From Bacillota bacterium (GTDB lineage: Bacteria > Bacillota > Clostridia > Lachnospirales > Lachnospiraceae), in NCBI GenBank assembly GCA_023398375.1, contig JAEWSH010000061.1, positions 205,703 through 269,702 on the forward strand: a DNA stretch of 64,000 bases, written 5' to 3'. The notes under the pieces are model-generated. The model worked only from the letters and a program-made list of their open reading frames with translations, searched no databases and was not told where the DNA came from. Below are positions 42,601 to 51,161 of this stretch, in pieces (within the stretch, counting starts at the first letter, position 1; every line of letters starts with the position of its first letter). Position numbers and translations under genes: made by a program.

Positions 42601-43812
42601 TTATTTTTCTGCATATACTTCTAATGCCTGCATGAAATCTTCAATCAGCTCTTCTGTATTTTCGATTCCAACAGAAATTCGGAGCATTCCCCATGTAATT
42701 CCCATTTTTAAACGATCTTCTTCTGGTACATCATAATGCGACGAAGAAACCGGATGCGAAAGTGTTGTTCGATAGCCTCCCAATGTCATAGCGTAATGGG
42801 CCAAATTCAGTTTTCTCATAAATTGATTCATTGCCGTTTTATCATCTTCTAAAACTATACTAATGATTCCACCACATTTATCTTTCGAACCGAACTGACG
42901 AATAGCAGTTTCATGTTGTGGATGACTTTTTAACGAAGGGTGATATACTTTTTTAACATAGGGAGACGCTGACAGTGCTTCTGCAAGCCTAGCTGCATTA
43001 TACATTTGTTTTTCCACACGAAGCTGCATTGTTCGCATTCCTCGTTGCACCAGCCAGGAAGAAAATGCATCCGCTGTTGACCCTAATAATACTTGATTGG
43101 CATAAATCTGATCAATACACTCCTGTTTCCCTGTTGCTGCCCCACAAACAGCATCCGAATGTCCATTGGCAAATTTTGTAAGGCTATTCACTACTACATC
43201 TGCTCCGAATTTTAATGGTCTCGCCCCCACACTTGTCATGAATGTATTATCCACAACAAAATATAAATGATTCGAATGAGCAATTTCTGCTATAGCAGAA
43301 AGGTCTGGAACTGTTATCATTGGATTAGATATTGTTTCTGTATATAAAAGTACCGTATTTTCTTTTACAGCTTCTCTTATTCTATTTAAATCTGTAAAAT
43401 CCACAAAATCTACCTCTACATTGTATTTACCTAAAATATGTGTAAAAATTTCGATTGTTTCTCCATACAATGTCTGATCCGATAAAATATGATCTCCAGA
43501 CTTTACAAGTGAGATAATAGTGGTTGATATTGCTGCCATTCCAGAACTGAATATCGCTGAAGCATCTCCTCCTTCAGTATAAGTCATTAATTCCGCCAAT
43601 GCATTTCGATTGGGATTTCTGTTCCTATTATAACAAAATCCTCTTTCGTCATATCTTTCATATAATTCATCTAAATCTTCTACATTAAAAGCAGTCGTCA
43701 GATAAATCGGTGCCGTTTCCGGATTTGTGGCCGGATAACTTATATAACTGCCTTCTCTTAAAAGAGATGTCTCATAACTAAATGTCTGATCAGTTTGTTT
43801 AAATTTTCTCAT
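42601..43812 (-). CDS. Methionine gamma-lyase / cystathionine gamma-synthase family PLP enzyme (2)
   Basis: A 403-residue paralogue of the product at 37213-38421, with PLP lysine K213 in SLTKFANGHSD at the identical position, cofactor Asp in VVDNTFMTS, and NRNRNPNRNALAEL and SSGMAAIST segments. The start MRKFKQTD follows GAGG by 8 nt; a longer frame upstream lacks a ribosome binding site. It has its own MerR-type promoter and about 160 nt of leader. Its placement directly before an amino-acid importer suggests sulfur-amino-acid breakdown. Confidence 0.9.
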   Translation of the reverse strand: MRKFKQTDQTFSYETSLLREGSYISYPATNPETAPIYLTTAFNVEDLDELYERYDERGFCYNRNRNPNRNALAELMTYTEGGDASAIFSSGMAAISTTIISLVKSGDHILSDQTLYGETIEIFTHILGKYNVEVDFVDFTDLNRIREAVKENTVLLYTETISNPMITVPDLSAIAEIAHSNHLYFVVDNTFMTSVGARPLKFGADVVVNSLTKFANGHSDAVCGAATGKQECIDQIYANQVLLGSTADAFSSWLVQRGMRTMQLRVEKQMYNAARLAEALSASPYVKKVYHPSLKSHPQHETAIRQFGSKDKCGGIISIVLEDDKTAMNQFMRKLNLAHYAMTLGGYRTTLSHPVSSSHYDVPEEDRLKMGITWGMLRISVGIENTEELIEDFMQALEVYAEK

Positions 43813-43975
43813 TATTTTTTCCTCATTTCTTTTATATTCTTCAAATCTCTTATATAGCATTCTCAAAACTGAGTATACGCTAATGCTCTTCATAAACTGA
43901 AGCAGTTAAATAAAAATGCAGAAACCTCCTCCCGAAAGCATCTGCGCTTATTAAAACTGATTCTACTATAGATTC

Positions 43976-44006
43976 ATAATAAACTCTATCTGTATTATAG
44001 AGTCAA
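43976..44006 (-). promoter_or_regulatory. MerR-type promoter 3 (second gamma-lyase)
   Basis: TTGACT (44006-44001), 19-nt spacer CTATAATACAGATAGAGTT, TATTAT (43981-43976) on the minus strand. The dyad ACTCTAT/ATAGAGT is perfect over 7 bp. A short GCAGA/TCTGC hairpin lies in the leader near 43925-43950. Confidence 0.78.
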
Positions 44007-44028
44007 TCCCCTTTTTATGATTATCAAT

Positions 44029-44931
44029 TTATTCAGAAAGATATTTTTTCAAAAACTCTGTCTGACCATATTCTTCATTTTCTTTGTCCTTTATCCATTT
44101 CTGATAAATCTCAGATTCCAGATGCGGCATAAAGGAACCATAATTAAATAGGTCACCGCATGATTCTTCCAGCTTACGATATATAAGCGCTTTTTTTCTG
44201 AAACGTATATCTTCTTCACCATGATCACCCGGATATCCATTTTCATAAAGCACGGCCAGTCTTTGATAAGAATCCCTGCAAGGTGCGATCTCTGCGATCC
44301 GCATGAGCTGGCCGATGCGAAAGCTATATGCTTCCTTGATCTCACGCTGATACGGATAATTCTCAAAATCTTCTCCTGACAGTCTGTAATGCGCAAAAAT
44401 CGCTTCCTCATAATTCTTATCATAAGCTGTACGATACAATTTCAACGCCTTTTTTTCATCCTTTTTCAGTCCACCGCATCCATGCTCATATGCTGCTGCC
44501 ATCTCAAAAAGGGCACCGCCATGTTCTTCTAATGCGTTAAAAAGAACGACTGCTTTTTCTAAGTCAGGACTGGTTCCGATTCCATAGGCATAACACTTTC
44601 CAAGCCGATACTGTGCCTCGGGATCAGGCTTTTTCATGGATTTATAAAACTGAAATGCTTCTTTGGAACATTGCTTCCATTCCTGCACTTCTGTCAGACG
44701 CCTTTCTAATCCTTTTTCTTCCAGTATACAGATGGACAGTCCGTAAGAAGCCTCCATCACCTGCGCTTTCCACGCCTTTCGAAAAAAGTGCACTGCTTTG
44801 TAAAAATCCTTCAGCCTGTATTGTAACGCTCCATACCGGTAATATTCTTCACCAGTCACTGGCAGACGTCCTTCCCATTTTTGGGATTCTTCTACGATGA
44901 TCATATGTTCAAAGTCAGTAAACAAACTCAT
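44029..44931 (-). CDS. Sel1/TPR-repeat protein
   Basis: A 300-residue helical-repeat protein. Sel1-like units are readable: EYYRYGALQYRLKDFYKAVH, AQYRLGKCYAYGIGTSPDLE then KAVVLFNALEEHG, and GALFEMAAAYEHGCGGLKKD followed by EKALKLYRTA. Such solenoids mediate protein contacts and have no catalytic role. No signal peptide. The start MSLFTDFEH follows GGGAGG, 17 nt after the Fe-S protein gene. It ends a three-gene operon with the Fe-S protein and a D-2-hydroxyacid dehydrogenase; partner unknown. Confidence 0.78.
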   Translation of the reverse strand: MSLFTDFEHMIIVEESQKWEGRLPVTGEEYYRYGALQYRLKDFYKAVHFFRKAWKAQVMEASYGLSICILEEKGLERRLTEVQEWKQCSKEAFQFYKSMKKPDPEAQYRLGKCYAYGIGTSPDLEKAVVLFNALEEHGGALFEMAAAYEHGCGGLKKDEKKALKLYRTAYDKNYEEAIFAHYRLSGEDFENYPYQREIKEAYSFRIGQLMRIAEIAPCRDSYQRLAVLYENGYPGDHGEEDIRFRKKALIYRKLEESCGDLFNYGSFMPHLESEIYQKWIKDKENEEYGQTEFLKKYLSE

Positions 44932-44948
44932 CAGAACCTCCCATTTCT

Positions 44949-45692
44949 CTAAAATCCTCTTAAGGCACAGGGACCTGTACTGCACATACTGCATCCCTGT
45001 TCATAGTCACTGATATTTTTTCCGTCCAGATAAGCATTACATCGAAATCTGTCGAACGCATCCGGCTTAATCGCCCCCGTCGGGCAGCGTTCCATACAGA
45101 TTCCACAGCTTCCATTCTTTTTGTAAAGACAATACTCTGTGTCCGGTCTACTGTCAGGCTCGATCACATGATCAATAATGACCGTGTTCATTCGACCCAT
45201 CGTTCCATATTTTGTTATGATCAGTCTGTTAATTCCAAAAGTCGCAATGCCTGCAATCACAGCACTGGATTTATGTGACCATTTTGCAGTCAGATGTACC
45301 GGATCATAATTCATGGTAGGCGGTTCTAATACACAGGTGATTTTTTGTTCTTCCAGAAATATTTTTAATTTATCAGCAATATCAGAAAGCAGTGGATTGG
45401 TCAGTGAATAGGCATCTGACCATGTCTGATTGATCTTTCCTCCGTCCTGAACTGCATTCAGCACCTTCTCTGAGTATGGAATAAAATAAGTGATCACAGT
45501 CTTTGCATCCGGCATGATGTCTTTTGGCGTCAGCATTTTTCTTCCGACTGCATCCACAAGTGTATCATATAAAGGATCATCTGCAGCTGCAAAGCCGACC
45601 AGTGCTTCCCTGTATAGTTCCTTCTGCGGACTCGTACTGACAATATCTCGTATACATTTAATTATATTTTGTTTCAACTCAATATCCTGCAC
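44949..45692 (-). CDS. Double 4Fe-4S cluster protein, QueG-like
   Basis: A 247-residue protein whose C-terminal third has a ferredoxin-type motif CGICMERCPTGAI (about 196-208) and a second cysteine set (CNAYL, then GCSMCSTGPC). The middle resembles the cobamide/substrate domain of epoxyqueuosine-reductase-like proteins (GINRLIITKYGTMGRMNTVI). True QueG is about 380 residues, so this shorter form is probably a functionally different relative. It lies 15 bp after a D-2-hydroxyacid dehydrogenase gene and may carry electrons; the substrate is unknown. Confidence 0.8.
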   Translation of the reverse strand: MQDIELKQNIIKCIRDIVSTSPQKELYREALVGFAAADDPLYDTLVDAVGRKMLTPKDIMPDAKTVITYFIPYSEKVLNAVQDGGKINQTWSDAYSLTNPLLSDIADKLKIFLEEQKITCVLEPPTMNYDPVHLTAKWSHKSSAVIAGIATFGINRLIITKYGTMGRMNTVIIDHVIEPDSRPDTEYCLYKKNGSCGICMERCPTGAIKPDAFDRFRCNAYLDGKNISDYEQGCSMCSTGPCALRGF

Positions 45693-45707
45693 AAGGTCCT
45701 CCTTAAA

Positions 45708-46694
45708 TCATCGCATTACATCATGAATGGTATCAATTCCATTTTCAAATGCATAAAGGCTTTCAAAGCATCCCTTTACCATATCAGAAACATCCTGCGT
45801 CGTATAAAAAGCAGTATGCGGACTTAAGATGACATTCGGAAAAGAACGTAAGATCGCCAGTTTACGATTCTCAATGACTTCTCCCATTCGGTCATAATAG
45901 TACAATCCATTCTCATTTTCTAATACATCAAGCCCTGCTCCGCCAATAATTCCTTGTTCGATTCCTTCAATCAATGCTTCTGAATCAATTAATTTTCCTC
46001 TTGCGGTGTTGATCAGGATCACGCCTTTTTTCATTTTCGCAATTTCTTCACGACTGATCAGGTGATGGTTATCGCTTGTCGCATTCATGTGAAGTGAAAT
46101 CACATCCGACTTTGAGAACACTTCTTCCAAAGTAACATATTCCGCATATTTTTTAATTTCCTGATTTTCATATGGATCATAGGCAATAATTTTACAGCCA
46201 AATCCCGACAAATGTCTAATTACAGTGGCACCGATTTTTCCTGTTCCAATGATTCCCACTGTACAACTACTAATATCTTTTCCGATTTTATTTTTCAGTG
46301 AATAATCCTGCAATTCCATTCTTTTCAAAATATGTGAAAATCTTCTGGTACACATTAGCATCAGCATGATCGCATAATTCGCCACTCCATCTGGCGGATA
46401 GCATACGTTGGAAACCCGAATCCCAAGTTCTCTGGCTTTTTCTCTGTCAACATGATCATACCCTATGGAACGGCAGGTAATATATTTTACCCCGACCTTA
46501 TGAAATGCTTCCACCATACCAGCCGACATATCACAAGGTGTCATACTTACTGCCTCACACCCTCTTGCAAGTTCTACATTCTTTAAAGACGGATATTCCG
46601 TAGTATAAACAAAATCAATTCCTGCCTCCATTTTGTTCTGGTTACAAAAAGCAAGCTCATCATGCTCTCTCAGAGCGTAAAAACATATTTTCAT
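45708..46694 (-). CDS. D-isomer 2-hydroxyacid dehydrogenase (1), D-lactate dehydrogenase/VanH-like
   Basis: A 328-residue NAD-dependent enzyme reducing 2-oxoacids to D-2-hydroxyacids. NAD motif GIIGTGKIGA (about 149-158), catalytic Arg in NTARGKL, Glu in DVLENENG and His in SPHTAFYT are all present. VSNVCYPPDGVANYAIMLML is typical of the D-lactate/VanH branch. It has its own MerR-type promoter 50 nt upstream and leads the operon with the Fe-S and Sel1 proteins. It may recycle NAD by reducing the 2-oxoacids released by the gamma-lyases. Confidence 0.93.
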   Translation of the reverse strand: MKICFYALREHDELAFCNQNKMEAGIDFVYTTEYPSLKNVELARGCEAVSMTPCDMSAGMVEAFHKVGVKYITCRSIGYDHVDREKARELGIRVSNVCYPPDGVANYAIMLMLMCTRRFSHILKRMELQDYSLKNKIGKDISSCTVGIIGTGKIGATVIRHLSGFGCKIIAYDPYENQEIKKYAEYVTLEEVFSKSDVISLHMNATSDNHHLISREEIAKMKKGVILINTARGKLIDSEALIEGIEQGIIGGAGLDVLENENGLYYYDRMGEVIENRKLAILRSFPNVILSPHTAFYTTQDVSDMVKGCFESLYAFENGIDTIHDVMR

Positions 46695-46742
46695 TTTTAT
46701 TCTTATCTCCCTGTAAAAATTAAATTGACTTCAATTTTTTCT

Positions 46743-46773
46743 ATTCTAATCTCTATGATTGATATAGAGTCAA
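46743..46773 (-). promoter_or_regulatory. MerR-type promoter 4 (D-2-hydroxyacid dehydrogenase 1 operon)
   Basis: TTGACT (46773-46768), 19-nt spacer CTATATCAATCATAGAGAT, TAGAAT (46748-46743) on the minus strand. Confidence 0.76.
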
Positions 46774-46865
46774 TCCTTTATTTTCAGGAGATAATCGTTA
46801 TCTAAAATCTAACACATTTATTCACCTTGATTCAAGTATTATTATATTAGAATACCTGCAGTTTA

Positions 46866-47810
46866 TTAATATCCAACAGAACGATCGACTATGTTAATCA
46901 ACTCTTCTCCCGAATAATATCTTTTCAGATTATTCTCTGCAATTTCCAAAATCTTCTCTAGTGTTTCCGGCACATCTGCATTCCCAGAAATATGGGGGGT
47001 TATAATAACATTCTCCATTTCCCATAATGCATGGCCACGAGGTAATGGTTCTGGTTCTGTTACATCCAAAGCAGCTCCTGCTATTCTTTTTTCTTTTAAT
47101 GCAATTATAAGCGCATCTGTATCTATTGCTAAACCGCGACCTACATTAATTATAATTGCTGTTTTCTTTAATCGTTCAATCCGCTCTGCATTCATTAGAG
47201 CAGAAGTATATTTTGTCTGTGGTAATGCCATAACCAATATATCCGCTCTTGGAATTACTGAATCCAAATCGCTTAGTGTTACTATTTCATCAAAGTTATC
47301 AAGAAAATCAACTGGATTTCTCTTAACTCCTATCGTATAGCTTCCAAGTGCCTTAACCTTTTTTGCAAAAGTACCTCCAATGTCTCCTGTTCCCATAATT
47401 ACCATTGTTTTTCCTTCTACCAGGCTTGGTGGCATCTCACTGATCCATTCCTGCTTCTGTTGATGCAGCAAATATTTATCCATATGTTTTTGCAACATAA
47501 ATAACATTGCGAGCATATGTTCTGAGATTACTTTTCCATATGCACCTTTTGCATTTGTTATAATAATTTCTTTTCTGCACTCTTTACACCTAACAATATC
47601 ATCAGCCCCTGCATTGCTTAACTGGATCCATTTTAAATTCTGGCATTCTCTCAGCATCTCAATGGGAATATTTCCTATAATAATTTCCGCATTTTTTAAG
47701 TGTTCTTTTTTAAGGTCCTTACGGTTCACAAATACAAAATCTTTCATTTCTAATGCATTCCGTAGTCTGTCCTTCTGATTCTGACTTAATTTTAATGTCA
47801 CAAGGATCAT
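46866..47810 (-). CDS. D-isomer 2-hydroxyacid dehydrogenase (2)
   Basis: A 314-residue paralogue of a different branch, resembling glyoxylate/hydroxypyruvate-reductase-like enzymes. NAD motif VIMGTGDIGG, catalytic Arg in INVGRGLAID, Glu in DVTEPEPLPRGHALW and His in ITPHISGN. The start MILVTLKL follows AAGGTG; a GTG seven codons upstream overlaps the GGAG site. It is a single-gene unit with its own MerR-type promoter, divergent from the LysR gene. The 2-oxoacid substrate cannot be read from sequence. Confidence 0.92.
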   Translation of the reverse strand: MILVTLKLSQNQKDRLRNALEMKDFVFVNRKDLKKEHLKNAEIIIGNIPIEMLRECQNLKWIQLSNAGADDIVRCKECRKEIIITNAKGAYGKVISEHMLAMLFMLQKHMDKYLLHQQKQEWISEMPPSLVEGKTMVIMGTGDIGGTFAKKVKALGSYTIGVKRNPVDFLDNFDEIVTLSDLDSVIPRADILVMALPQTKYTSALMNAERIERLKKTAIIINVGRGLAIDTDALIIALKEKRIAGAALDVTEPEPLPRGHALWEMENVIITPHISGNADVPETLEKILEIAENNLKRYYSGEELINIVDRSVGY

Positions 47811-47895
47811 GTATGATTCACCTTCTCCCACAATAAATTTTACCCTGTTCTTTCATACCCAATTTCCTTTAGTTAATACAAGGATATCCTGCTTG

Positions 47896-47926
47896 AATAT
47901 ATACTCTATAACCGCCATAGAGTCAA
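47896..47926 (-). promoter_or_regulatory. MerR-type promoter 5 (D-2-hydroxyacid dehydrogenase 2)
   Basis: TTGACT (47926-47921), 19-nt spacer CTATGGCGGTTATAGAGTA, TATATT (47901-47896) on the minus strand. ACTCTAT and ATAGAGT arms are perfect. Confidence 0.78.
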
Positions 47927-48013
47927 TAACCGAGATTTTAACTCTTGTTTGAATTGTCTTTTATTCCGTGATATACTTTTAAAATTAAAAGTTTAAGAAA
48001 GGAATGACTATCT

Positions 48014-48925
48014 ATGGAGCTTAAACAACTTGAATTTTTCGTAACAGCGAACGAATGTGGCAGTCTCGGAAAAGCCGCTTCCAAATTATATACGTCTCAG
48101 CCAAATGTAAGCAAAACAATACGCTTATTGGAAGAAGAACTTGGTGAACAATTGTTTGAACGGACCCCACGTGGTCTGCGATTGACCGAATATGGAAACT
48201 CCATCTACAAATACGCAAAAGACGCTATACAAAATGCCAATCTGATTAAAACATACTCTGTCCATAAAAGTAATCGTACATTTCGTATTTCCACTTATCC
48301 CAGCAACAGTATGGCTCAATTATTGGTGTCACAGATGTTAACCAGTCCCGAATTGCAGGTAGAATGTCGTCAGGGAACAGTAGAAGAAATCACATCACAA
48401 GTTGCCTCTGGTATCTCCGAGATCGGAATCTTATATATATCCCGCAAACACAAACAGGCTTTTCAAAATATGATTTCACAAAAAAAGATTGGGTTCATGG
48501 AATTGGCACGGAGAAAAACCTGTATTTATGTCGGTCCGCATTCTCCTTATTATGAAAGAACATCTATTTCTTTATCTGAAATTGCTACTATACGTTTTAT
48601 GCGAGAATTGGAAGACTTTTTTTCCATGGAAAATGGTTTGGAAACATTAAATTTTGGTGCAATAAATCCAGATATGCTGCACCACATAATCTCTACCAAT
48701 AGCGAACGCGTTACCAAATGTCTGCTTACTCAAACGGATCTCGCCTACTTAGGCATCAGCTTAAATCTTTCTCCGGTCTCAAATGATTATGCTGCAATCC
48801 ATGAGCTCTATATCGAAGAAGAAGATACCGAATTACTTTTTGGCTTTATCTATGAAAAAGAACGTCTTCTTTCCAAAGAATCCCATACATTTATTCAAAA
48901 TTTACAGCATCTCCTAAACCCATAA
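48014..48925 (+). CDS. LysR family transcriptional regulator
   Basis: A 303-residue regulator. The N-terminal winged helix-turn-helix (MELKQLEFFVTANECGSLGK then AASKLYTSQPNVSKTIRLLE) is canonical, followed by a two-lobed effector domain (about 90-300). It is transcribed away from D-2-hydroxyacid dehydrogenase 2 and ahead of a dehydratase/cyclodeaminase pair on the same strand, which is the likely target. The start follows AAAGGAATG. An intrinsic terminator follows. Confidence 0.93.
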   Translation: MELKQLEFFVTANECGSLGKAASKLYTSQPNVSKTIRLLEEELGEQLFERTPRGLRLTEYGNSIYKYAKDAIQNANLIKTYSVHKSNRTFRISTYPSNSMAQLLVSQMLTSPELQVECRQGTVEEITSQVASGISEIGILYISRKHKQAFQNMISQKKIGFMELARRKTCIYVGPHSPYYERTSISLSEIATIRFMRELEDFFSMENGLETLNFGAINPDMLHHIISTNSERVTKCLLTQTDLAYLGISLNLSPVSNDYAAIHELYIEEEDTELLFGFIYEKERLLSKESHTFIQNLQHLLNP

Positions 48926-48945
48926 CAATTTGTTATGGGTTTTTC
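48916..48945 (+). terminator. Intrinsic terminator of the LysR gene
   Basis: Twelve-bp stem (48916-48927 and 48931-48942, core CCCATAACA) with a 3-nt loop, then TTTTTC on the plus strand. It overlaps the end of the coding region. Confidence 0.8.
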
Positions 48946-49067
48946 TATACACATTCATAGTTGTTCTCATACTCCAAAACTCCTATACTTTGGTTAACCT
49001 GCTATGCAGTCGATTTATGATGAAATACTTAAATTTACCAAAAATACATTAAAGGAGAAATTAAAAT

Positions 49068-50039
49068 ATGCCCAATCCAAATTTAACATTTTCTATGGTT
49101 GAGCAGGCTGCAAAACTTATTGCGCCTTATCTAACAAAAACAAATCTGCTCCAAGACAATCAGCTTGGTCTCGAACATGGTTGTCAGATCTTTTATAAAC
49201 CCGAAATGCTACAGACTACCGGTTCATTCAAAATCCGCGGTGCAATCAACAAAATGTTATCACTTACCTCTGATGAACGTACACGCGGAATTATATGCAG
49301 TTCATCCGGTAATCACGGAAAAGCATGTGCCTACCTTGGCAAAATGCTACAAGCACGTGTCATAGTCGTCCTTCCAGATGATACCCCTCATGCCAAGGCA
49401 GCAGGAATCCAAGAATTAGGCGGTGAAGTTATCTTCGGTCCGCGATTATATAATGACCGTTGGAATATGGTACGAACTGAAACTGAAAAAAACGGCTATA
49501 CTATCGTCCATGGATATGAAGATTATCTTGTCATGGCTGGACAGGGCACAATTGCTCTTGAAATGCTCGAAGAACAGCCTGACTTAAATACCATTATTGT
49601 TCCTGTCGGTGGCGGTGGACTCATCTCCGGTATTGCCGTTGCTGCCAAAGCACTAAATCCACATATCAGAATCATTGGAGTTCAGGCAAAAGCCAGTGAC
49701 GCATACGTAGAAAGTTTTAAAGCGGGACATCCTGTGGAAGTTCCATGTTTTGAAAGCCTTGCTGATGGCATTGGCTGTCGTAGACCTGGTGATAATCCTT
49801 ATCCAATTATCACGGAATATGTTGATGAATTTATTGCCGTAGAAGAATCTGATATAAAAAAAGCAACAAAACTAGTTGCAGAACACACAAAAGTTATTGC
49901 AGAACCAACTGCATGTGTTGGTGTAGCTGCCATGTTAAGTGGACAAATTATTACTCATAAAGACGAAAAAATTGGTTTTGTATTAACATCCGGAAACTGG
50001 GATATCGACCGTCTTGGACAAATTTATGCTGAGGCATAA
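49068..50039 (+). CDS. Serine/threonine dehydratase-like PLP enzyme
   Basis: A 323-residue fold-II PLP enzyme without the C-terminal ACT regulatory domain of IlvA. The PLP lysine is in TTGSFKIRGAIN (about residue 53), SSSGNHGKACAYLG binds substrate, and PVGGGGLISGIA holds the phosphate. This size fits catabolic threonine/serine dehydratase, threo-3-hydroxyaspartate dehydratase (BhcB-like) or the ectoine-utilisation EutB. The next gene encodes an ornithine-cyclodeaminase-like protein, which favours the BhcB/EutB type. The start follows AAAGGAG. Confidence 0.9.
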   Translation: MPNPNLTFSMVEQAAKLIAPYLTKTNLLQDNQLGLEHGCQIFYKPEMLQTTGSFKIRGAINKMLSLTSDERTRGIICSSSGNHGKACAYLGKMLQARVIVVLPDDTPHAKAAGIQELGGEVIFGPRLYNDRWNMVRTETEKNGYTIVHGYEDYLVMAGQGTIALEMLEEQPDLNTIIVPVGGGGLISGIAVAAKALNPHIRIIGVQAKASDAYVESFKAGHPVEVPCFESLADGIGCRRPGDNPYPIITEYVDEFIAVEESDIKKATKLVAEHTKVIAEPTACVGVAAMLSGQIITHKDEKIGFVLTSGNWDIDRLGQIYAEA

Positions 50040-50077
50040 ATAAACTCTCAAATCATAGTTTAAACAGGAGGACAACA

Positions 50078-51070
50078 ATGAATACTTTATTATTAAACAA
50101 ATCAGAAGTAGGGAGCCTTATAGATCTCGATAAAATACAGCTTTCTGTAGAAAGCGGTTACTGTAAATTTAGCAGTGGAAATGTTATCCAGCCAGATTTC
50201 ATTAATCTCGTTAAACCCGGAACACATATTGGTTTTGATTTCAAAACCGGATTTGATCTTAAAAGTGATATCATAACCATGAAATCTTCTTCCGGCGGGT
50301 ATAGCAATAACCCCTCCCTCGGTCTTCCTACTGGAATGAATATGGTATATTTGTATGATGCTTCCACCAGTGTATTAAAATGTATCATGGATGGAACCTG
50401 GATCACAGGATGCAGAACAGCGGCCGCTGGCGCTATTTCTATAAAATATCTTGCTCGTGAAAATGCAAAGAAACTGGCAATGATTGGTGCTGGTGGACAA
50501 GCACGGCGACAACTACGCGCTATTCTGCGTGTCAGAAATATTGAAGAAGTATATGTCTACAGCTATTCTCCTGAACATGTAAAGGAATATATCATAGAAA
50601 TGTCCAAAGAGACAGGACTTACTTTTATCGCCTGTGATACTCCTCAGCAGGCAATTGAGAACGCTGATATCATTGTCACGACCACACGCGGCCGTAAAGG
50701 ACCAGTTGTAAAAAAGGAATGGGTAAAGCCTGGTACACATATTGCTGCAATCGGCGCTGATGTGCCTGACAAACAAGAAATAGATCCTTTCGTATTTCCT
50801 GAAGCAAAAATAGTAACTGATTCCACATTTCTTTGTCTGATCAACGGAGATACCCACCATGCCGTGGATAATGGTATTATTGCAACAGATGATATTTATG
50901 GTGAAATTGGTGAAATTATCCTCGGACATAAAAAAGGCAGGGAAAACGATAATGAAATTACTATTTTCGATACTGTTGGTATGGCTATCCAGGACATCTC
51001 TATGGCAAACGCTCTTTACAATGAGGCCTTGCAAAAAGGACTTGGAACCAATTATGATTTTCTCCTCTAA
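50078..51070 (+). CDS. Ornithine cyclodeaminase / mu-crystallin family protein
   Basis: A 330-residue NAD(P)-binding enzyme of the OCD/alanine-dehydrogenase/iminosuccinate-reductase family. The Rossmann motif is GAGGQARRQL (about 137-146), with GTWITGCRTAAAGAISIKYL before it and AIGADVPDKQEIDP in the second half. It lies 38 bp after the dehydratase gene with an AGGAGG site. The same gene pair occurs as bhcB-bhcD (hydroxyaspartate dehydratase plus iminosuccinate reductase) and eutB-eutC (ectoine utilisation). A role reducing the imine made by the dehydratase is plausible but inferred. Confidence 0.88.
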   Translation: MNTLLLNKSEVGSLIDLDKIQLSVESGYCKFSSGNVIQPDFINLVKPGTHIGFDFKTGFDLKSDIITMKSSSGGYSNNPSLGLPTGMNMVYLYDASTSVLKCIMDGTWITGCRTAAAGAISIKYLARENAKKLAMIGAGGQARRQLRAILRVRNIEEVYVYSYSPEHVKEYIIEMSKETGLTFIACDTPQQAIENADIIVTTTRGRKGPVVKKEWVKPGTHIAAIGADVPDKQEIDPFVFPEAKIVTDSTFLCLINGDTHHAVDNGIIATDDIYGEIGEIILGHKKGRENDNEITIFDTVGMAIQDISMANALYNEALQKGLGTNYDFLL

Positions 51071-51099
51071 TCTACTGAAAGTATAAGTAGAAAAGAACC

Positions 51100-51132
51100 T
51101 ATCGCTTCATGACCGTATATCATGAAGCGATA
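51100..51132. terminator. Hairpin between convergent dehydratase operon and Crp-type gene
   Basis: Perfect 13-bp arms (51100-51112 and 51120-51132; TATCGCTTCATGA) with a 7-nt loop. There is only a short A/T tail, so termination may be moderate on both strands. Confidence 0.6.
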
Positions 51133-51161
51133 AAACGGCGAAAGTCAACTGAGTTATCTAT

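Noticed and set aside
43813..44028. SAM riboswitch or methionine T-box in front of the second gamma-lyase
   Set aside because: A 160-nt leader with a small hairpin exists, but the conserved SAM-I core and the T-box sequence are absent.
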